From the NCBI GenBank assembly GCA_021234535.1, contig CM037840.1, positions 28,843,520 to 28,907,519 of the forward strand: a stretch of 64,000 bases of DNA, read 5' to 3'. The notes under the pieces were generated by a model, which was given only the letters and a program-made list of their open reading frames with translations, searched no databases and was not told the DNA's origin. Source of the stretch: Stichopus chloronotus. Lineage: Eukaryota > Echinodermata > Holothuroidea > Aspidochirotida > Stichopodidae. Below are positions 53,401 through 62,400 of this stretch, one piece after another (position 1 is the first letter of the stretch; every line of letters begins with the position of its first letter). The position numbers and the translations under genes are program-made.

Positions 53401-56400
53401 GTCATGTGACTCCCTTGATTCTGAGATCAGGATCAAATTTCTTATCACTGAGATCAAGGTACGCAGCTGCTCTCTGGTTTGGCTATTTTTTGTACTTAAA
53501 ATATTTACAAAGTGAGTCTTCACTCTTCCCTGAGAATGATCTCATCACTTTTCTGCAGGTGGCCGATTCCGGGGTGCGTAAACCTGAATTCACCGTCCCC
53601 AATCTGACAGAGGGCAAAGATTACTTCTTCAGGGTGTCTGCAGTCAATCAGGTCGGAAGCAGCGAACCCATTGAAACGCCAAAACCGACAACTGCCAAGG
53701 AACCATCAGGTGAGGACGAAATTCCAAGCTTTTTGACAGGATTGCAGATTTTATTTCAAGGGAAATAGAGTGTTTAGAATACACTGATGTGACATGCAAA
53801 AGAAAAAAGCATTGGTCGTTGGTCAACCATTCAGTCTCATCGATAAACATCTACCAAAGCTTCACGTTATGCATGCAATGAGTAATGGAAGATGCATCAT
53901 TTGAATTTGGAAAAGTTTGGGTGAGCAAATTAGTGTTGAGTAACAAATAACTGAATTTGTATCTGTGAGGAGCTTATTTCTTGAAAAAATCTTGCAACTG
54001 TCCTTCCTTATTTTGAATGGTCTATCATTCTACATCCACAAACATTGGTTTAAAAATATGGGTGTTTTCTCTAAATCCAACACCCTATTTCCCTGTAAAC
54101 ATAAATATTTCAAGTGTATAGCATAATTGACAGTTGATGTAAGAGTTGCTCTGAACGAATGAACCATTCTACAGTGCAGGTTGTCCAGTTTAAATAACTA
54201 GTAGTAAGTAAATTGATAATGTAAAATTAGGAATTGATATTAACACAAGTTTTTTGTGGCTTGTGTGTCCTCTCATATGCTTGTTCAACAATCATCAAGT
54301 GTGGTCTTTGCCCGCACCCAGCTTGGTGGGTGAGAATTTGCTGTATTGTTCTTATTAGTTCTGTCCAGTTCTTGTGAATTTTGTAGAGTTGTATTCATGG
54401 GGATGTCTTTAGGATTCATTTTCAAAAGGTTAATTTAGTAGTATGGACTGAAATAGCTCCTCTTCAATTACCTGGAGCCTGCTTTTCCCAGCCTGGAGAG
54501 GTTAAATCAAATGTAAGAAATAAACTGATGTCATGTACACCTTCTAATTGCTTGGTATGATCAGCAACTCCCTGGTATGATATTGGGTTTATTGCTTTGC
54601 AATCTTCAGCCATTGTAATAAGTTTTTGAAAGCGTTTTTTTAGGTTTATAACTTTGCCAAGGTTCTCACAGAATCAGATTGATCAAGAACCGAATTTGTA
54701 ATTGTTCTCTGTCTGTCAGAGCCACCTGATGCCCCGAACGCACCAGTTGTCGTGGCCGCTGAAGAAGGCAGCATCACCATTGAGTGGGAACCACCTGCTT
54801 TCGATGGAGGACGCCCCATCACCGGGTACCTCATCGAGAAACGTGAGACGTCGAGTCCCCGTTGGTCGAAGGCGACCAAGCAACCGGTCAAAGGGACAGA
54901 ATTCACAGCTGACGACCTGATACCGGCCGCTGAATACGAGTTCAGAGTCAGTGCCGTCAACAAGGCCGGCACCGGCCAACCTAGCGAACCTTCAAAGGGG
55001 ACACTAGCCAGGGTGCCCATCGGTTAGTTGCCACAAATTCATTGATTGATTAATTGTTTGATTGATCACTGGTTGTGTATAAGGACTCTCAAAGCAATGT
55101 AAAAGATAGAAAGTCATGGAAGTCATTCTACCTTTTTGTAATCCAGACACTGAAAGTCATGAGAAAGGTCAAAAACTTTGAAAGTCATGAGAAAGTCAAT
55201 TTTCTGCGGTGGAAATCTATTTTGTTTATTCCACATCCACCCTTGAGGTCTAGAGACACCAACTAAACCCGCATGTCAAAATTCTGTTCCTCAGATCCAG
55301 CCGATGCTCCCGCGCAGCCCGAGGTCTCAGAGGTCACGAAGAGTGGCTGTCTGTTGACCTGGGAGAAGCCCAAAAAGGATGGCGGAAGCCCCATCAAGGG
55401 ATACCAGGTCCAGAAGAAAAACCCCGACACAGGTGACTGGGAAAAGGTCAACCGCATACCCATCAAGGATACCCAGTTCAAGGTGCCACTGACAGAGGGC
55501 GAAGAAGTAGAGCTGAGAGTGGTAGCAGAAAATGAGGCAGGGCTCAGTGAACCCAGCGAGTCCACACCCATGTTTGTCGCCAAGGACCCAGAGAGTAAGT
55601 AGAGGACCCTGCTCTGGATCTGACTAAAATGAAACATTTCAGTTGCAGAATATATATATATATATATATATGAAGGGGCCCTTTGTCATTTCACCTTAAT
55701 TCCCAAATGTAGTACCGCAAAAATACATGTTTGTCAGGGATCATTATCAATTCTCACTACCATTCAGAGTCATCAACCACTAGCCTCTTGTTTAAAAAAA
55801 CACCTATTTCTGGCCGCTCTCACTTCTGAGTTACTCCTTGTCTGATGTCACTGGTTATTTGAAACAATGGCCTGACTATGACATCACAGGCTTGAGCAAT
55901 AACCTCATCCAGCAGCTAAGATGACTGACATTTCGGGCAAATTTAGTCAATGCCACTTCAAATGATTCATCAATAGCTAGAGATGATTGCAAATATCTGA
56001 CTGGCAGTCATCTTGCAGATGCAGGAGTAATTTGTACGAAATTATCATCCATGGAAGCGGTAAATCTCGGAATCTATCAAATACAATGAATTAACATCCG
56101 ACGAGTGGGTGCATACTTACTCGTCTCAAAAATTTTGGTAAATTATATCATAATTTAGACTTTTCTTTTTTTAACCAGTTACCTTGAGTTTGATAGAGAA
56201 GAAGGAACACTGTACATACTCATGCATCTCCATCAAGTAAAATCTCACTGTCCCATATTTTCTTTAGTTCCCCCGACGATCGAACTCACCTGTCCGGAAG
56301 AGGTCTCCATCAAATCTGGAGCTCAGATGAAACTGGGCGCCAAATTTGCCGGATCCCCCACCCCGACCGTCAAGTGGTCCTTTGGTGGAGAGAACCTCAT

Positions 56401-59400
56401 CTCGGACGAGAGGAGCAAGCTGAGGAAGGCCACAAACTCTCTGGATTTCATGCGACTGGACGTCACCCGTAAGGACGACGGTATCTACACCGTCACGGCG
56501 ACCAACCCGTTCGGAGAAGAGAAGAAGGAAGTCAAGGTGTCAGTCCTCTGTGAGTAAAAAGAAATTTCTCTCGTTTCATCTCACAAGTTTGTCCGAGACT
56601 GAAATGCAGAGACAAAGAACATGTCTAAATATTACAATTGCAGTCATGCAAGTGAACAAAACATTATGAATGCAGTCATTTGAGTGAACCTAGAATCCCT
56701 ATAAAATTTGTAAAGAAACTGTCTTGAAAAAATAAGGTATGTATTTGTTGGAAGATGCCTTTAGAACCCATGAAAAAAACCTGCATGCCTATTTTGTAAT
56801 TTTGTTTCACTTTAAAGTGAAGGGAAAAAGCAAACAGTTTAATACTCTCTAGCTTCATAGCTTTGTTTCAAAATGTGTAAAGTTGTAGATGTTTGTTGCT
56901 TTATATCTTTTCTTCATCTGGTATTTCAGTGCTTTCAGATCACCTTTTAACAATGAAAAGCGTATAATTTGGAAGAAATGGGCCTATTTCTTGAAATTGT
57001 AACTGAGCGAAAGCCTTTTTCCTTTTTTGGCACTATAAAGACTGTGAGTGTCTAGAATAATCCAGAGTGGGTAGTGAAGGTATTACCAGTATAGAGATCC
57101 AGAGGTTTACACATGCAAATATCAAAAACATTGTAAACCCACATCAGTCCAACGGAACAGTCAGCGGATTTTGTTTGATTTCGACCTTCTAGATTTTGTA
57201 TTCATCCTGAAGTTGAAAAGCTTTGTCAGCCCTTGGCTGTAAAATATTGGGGATAATACTTTGATCATGTTACCTCTTGCTTTCCTGTATGTCGACATTG
57301 GTAAACTTAACTTGGTAAATTTAACTTCATTTAAGCATTCAGGGTAATGTAGGTGTGATATGAAGTTGGAATCAGTTTTGTTGCCCAGCGTTGAGTGCTC
57401 TCGAATGAATCAGCATGCTTTTTGGTATATGGTGACCATGTACTGTTCAGTTGAAAAATCCTTCATGTGCGGCATGAAAAGCTTTGTGCAGATGCACGAG
57501 GTATATTTCATCCAAACTGGTAAATGTTCTCCAAAGTAGACATAACAACTAGCTTGCTTTGCAAACTTTTTCACTTAGATATGATACAGAGGTAAAGTAT
57601 TACTCCTTTCTTTTTGTAAGTTCTTTGAATGTTATTTGCCTGTCCAAATTATGACAGATGTACGAATCCATTAGCCGTACATTTGGTCAACAAACTTGAG
57701 ATATCTCATGATCACTCTAAGCTAGCTAAATCGCTGTTTTTTTACATTTTTGCAAACTGGTTATCTCGTTTCTAAAAAAAACTAACACAAAAGAAAAACA
57801 ACACAAGAACGAAGAAACATCATTTTAAAGGTATATTCTGCTTCCTTTTGCAGCTGCTCCTGGTCCACCCAAGGGACCGTTGGAACCCAGTGAAGTTTGC
57901 GCCGAGTCGTTAGTGTTGACTTGGCAACCACCGGAGGACGATGGTGGCTCCCCTATCACAAACTACATCATAGAGAAGAGGGACGTGATGAAAGCTGGCT
58001 GGAGCATTGTCAACGACTCAACACTGGACACTACCATCAAGGTATCCAAGCAAGCAATTCATCAAGATTTTCAAAAAGTTTAAGTTTAAGTTCTAATGGT
58101 GTACTTAAGCCCCTAGGACTGAAACTGCATAAAAAGTATTCCAGTCCATTGTGAATAGAATGGTTATTTCTTTTCTCCAACTTTTAAACTCAGTTTGGAT
58201 CTGCAGTTTTGAATGATGACTGCAGTATGGTCAAGAGGATGCCTTCTAAAGTTTGAACTTACTTTAATTGCATCATTCGCTTTCAGAAATTCACATCTGA
58301 AATCAATTAACTTTTCTGACCGATTGAAGCACCACTTGTGAAAATCCACCCTGAGTAATGTTACATTTTGTCCAAGACTGCAGCTTATGTAGAAGTGGCA
58401 CATCTGACATTACTAGATTGAATCAACTTGACATGTGAAAGGTCTTTGTTAGTTCAAATATTTTCAAACCAGATTGATTAAGATTTCCTGTTGTTCACCA
58501 TATTAAATTAGAGCACTGACTGACAGTAAGTAATATATTCAAAGCTGAAATATGAGTTGTACTGTCAATTGCCTGGTTATCTACCTTTGTTCTTTGTGAG
58601 TGGTTCAGGGAAGAGAAAGTAGGGGAAAATATTACCTGTCATAAAATCTGAAAGAGAATTCTGCACTCATCTACCAGATATTTGAATATGTAAAAATTGT
58701 CTCGACTTTTAGAGTGGTCCTACAAATTCAGACCCCAAGGAAGCATTGCAGTCAATTGCTGTTACTTAGAGTCAAACAGACCAATGGGAATGGATATTAA
58801 TATTCATGTATGACAAAAATGGGACATAAACATTTGTGTTTTTTGTAGTGGCTATGACATATTCCGTGGAATGAGGCTTTCACTGACAATTTCAACTCTT
58901 ATTCCCGCTTCACATAAATGTTTCACTCTCCTTTGATTATTTAATGTAGTGACTAAATAAGATAACTGTCCTGCAACATATGTCTCAACTTTTTGTTGCA
59001 GGTTCCCAAACTTATGGCAAAGTCTGAATACATCTTCAGGGTATCAGCAGAAAACAACCAAGGTGTCAGCAGACCGCTGGAGACATCTCGCTCCATCATC
59101 GCTAAAAATCCATACGGTGAGGACGAACAGGATGTGATGTATTTATTGTCATGTCATACTCAGGAGTTTGATTCTCCAAAGTCTATGATGGATGAACTCA
59201 TAGTAGCAGAAAATATTATCTCCCAGGAGCTATGTTATGACGTCAGGCATTGCTTTTCTTTTTCTTTTATTTTTTCTGTAATCATAACTGTCAGTCCATT
59301 TGATTTCTACACAGATGAACCTGGCATGCCTGGAGTTCCCGAAGTGGTCGACTTCGACAACGACTTTGTCGAGCTTGAATGGGCCGCACCGGACAAAGAC

Positions 59401-62400
59401 GGCGGTGCCAAGATCGATGGCTATAAGATCGAGAAGCGAGAACCTGGCTCGAACCGTTGGACTGAGGCTACTCCAGAACTGGTCAAGGGAACGTCTGCCA
59501 AGATCCCTGACCTGAAGGAAGGCAAGGAGTATGAATTCAGAGTCACAGCCATCAACAAAGCCGGACCGGGGAAGCCAAGCAAGGTCTCCCAGCCTCAGCT
59601 GGTTAAGCCAAAGTTTTGTAAGTTAAATCAGTCTTTGATTCCTCTTCGATCGGTGCACGTAGTGACAGAGTCGGTGATCTGTGATGTTCCACTCTTAATC
59701 GTGTGAGAAACTCATCGGTAGTATGCTTGTAGGTAGTACTCTTAGCAAGTTGTTGTGCTGTGACTATAAAGTTTTACCCATGCAAGCAGATGAGGACCTG
59801 CTGTCACCAGCACTGATGCTTGCCGACCAGCACAAAGAGCACGTCACCAGATCACTGGCTGGCACTAAATTTACAGAGTGTGAGTGAGCTGGTTCTGTTG
59901 GAAATATCTTTGTAGATCACTCACCTGGAACATGAGTGATGGGGTACTGATACCCAAATTATTAACTTCAACAATAGTTGCAGAAATTTTTTACCAATGT
60001 TCATTCTTTTTCACTAACACTTGTAAAAGAATCAAACATGGAGCAATTCAATAATTCCTGCTGCTGATTCGTAAGTATCGTCACCTCTGCATGTACGTTC
60101 AGAGACTTTTGTTTCAATTTTGTGAAATGTCTCTCCTCTTCACAGCTGCTCCCAAGTTGAAGATGGATCAGTTGCGTGACATCAAGGTCAAGGCTCCCCA
60201 GGAGTTCGTCCTGAACGTGACGTTCGAGGGTAGCCCCGAACCGACCGTGGCCTGGACCCTGAACGACCAGCCCCTGGAAACGAACGATCACGTCAAGATC
60301 ACCAACACGGAGAACAAGACCACCGTCAAAGTCAGGGAATCGGAGAGAGCGGATGCAGGAGTCTACAAGCTTACCCTGACCAACGATTCTGGCACCGCCA
60401 CTGGCGAGTGCAACGTCAACGTCATGGGTGAGACGATGAATGCCATTTTATCTAAGAGGTGTCGTGGTAACGTGGAGACTGTAACGTCGTTGCATTACCA
60501 TGTGCTACGGGACTTTCACCAGTCTCAAATAGTTGCCATTAATGCAGCTGGGTGTGCTTGGCAAGTCTACCCTCATACTTAAAGAGGAATTGATAATGTA
60601 AAAGATTAGGCCTTAATTTCTACAATATTTTACAATAAATCTGCGATCATCTAAAAATGATCATACCCCAATCTATGTACATTTTCACTTTTGTGAAATT
60701 GCAAGTTTAAATAAGGGCTTAAATTTCAAAGAAAAGCAAGGACACATTGCAGTAATTTGCCACTGTTACGTGTCACTGTAACTGTTGTAGCTTTGAGGCA
60801 ATTGGACTTCTTTCTTGACCAGGGAAACTTTTTTGTACAACAATAGGTTTATCTATGTGTAATGTGCAAGTTACTTTTCTGCATGGCAGGCAACCCCACC
60901 GCTCCCGAAGGTCCAGTGGAGGTGAGCGATATCACCGCAGAATCCTGCCGCCTGACCTGGCAGGCGCCTTCAGACGACGGCGGCAGCCCCATCACCAACT
61001 ACACCGTGGAGAAACGAGAGGTTGGAGATGATTACTGGTCAAAGGTCAGCTCCTTCATCATGGAGCCAGAGTTCGTGGTCCCAAAGTTGAAGAAAGGCGT
61101 CGAGTACGAGTTCAGGATCCGAGCAGAAAATGGCCACGGTGCCAGTGGGCCTAACCTGATGTCAGAACCTGTCTTGGCAAAGAATCCCTATGGTAGGCTG
61201 ACATAAATTAAGGAAGCTGATGTAAAAAAATATGTGCAGGGAACGATGTGACATGAGTGTCATAGTAAATGAATTTCTGAGCAGAGTGAGTTTAGGCCGG
61301 TTGATGTTTTGGAAAACATTTATGTATGGGAAAGAAATTGAAGTATTGTTTTTATACTTTCACCTGCAGCTGAGGTAAAGCTCCTTGATGATGCCTCATG
61401 GATACAGGAGGATGATGAGAGGTTGCAGAAATGTTGTTTTTTGGTTGTCTTGCTCCTAACGAAAGACATGAACATTCATCATGCATAAACATTTATGACT
61501 CCATGCATAAACATGCAAATGCATCGACATGCATTAACTTGCATCCTGACGAGACAATGACCTGAAATTGACTGATCAGCTGAAATTTCCACCCAAAAGT
61601 TCTGTAATGGGCAGAACTGGATCACCAATAGGCAGAACAAAATTTTATGTTTGAATTTGTAGATTTGAAGTGGGCAGTAGTGTATGGTTAAACTGAACAA
61701 GGGAAGTCGTCTACCTTGACCAACAAAATGCCAACCCTTTGGCTAGTTATTGAAAATAGTATTGTGATTTATACTTCATTTATCGTAGCATACCTCTTTC
61801 TGTTGGTCAAAATTTTAAACCAGTTTATGTTTTTGTGGGGTTCAACAGACGAGCCTGGTGCCCCTGGGGAACCAAAGATCTTGAGTTACGACAAAGATCG
61901 TTGCGAACTCCAGTGGACGGAGCCGCAGTCCGATGGCGGCGACAAGATCATCGGTTACACCGTGGAGCGTAAAGAGATGCGTGGCAACCGCTGGGTGAAG
62001 GTCAACAAGGAACCAGTCCAGGACACAACCTACACGGTTCTCAAGCTGTCGGAGGGCCGCCAGTACAAGTTCAGGGTCTACGCTGAGAACCGAGCCGGTC
62101 CTGGGCACCCCAGTCCCGAAACAGAGACAATGACAGCCAAGCCCGAATTCGGTAAGAGAGTTTTTGAAAAAAGTTCTGGGACACGCGAATAGGATTATGT
62201 GTCAGAACAAACTGCGATCAATGTGTTTGAGTATACTTACAATATTGTTCTAAGTATTGCGTTATTTTCTCAGTGATGAATCAATGAACAGTTTTTAGCT
62301 TCATTTATGAAGAGTTAAATACCATCAAAATAAAGGAGATGTTTTGTTTTAGCAAACACAGTTTAACAGGTGTTGTGGCCTTTAGCATCGACCTGCCTTC

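Noticed and set aside
58993..59706. Single continuous exon from Fn3-4 to Fn3-5
   Set aside because: The frame is open through 59117-59314, but that stretch is not Fn3-like, and good GTGAGG and TTTCTACACAG splice sites join the domains exactly. Intron retention stays possible.
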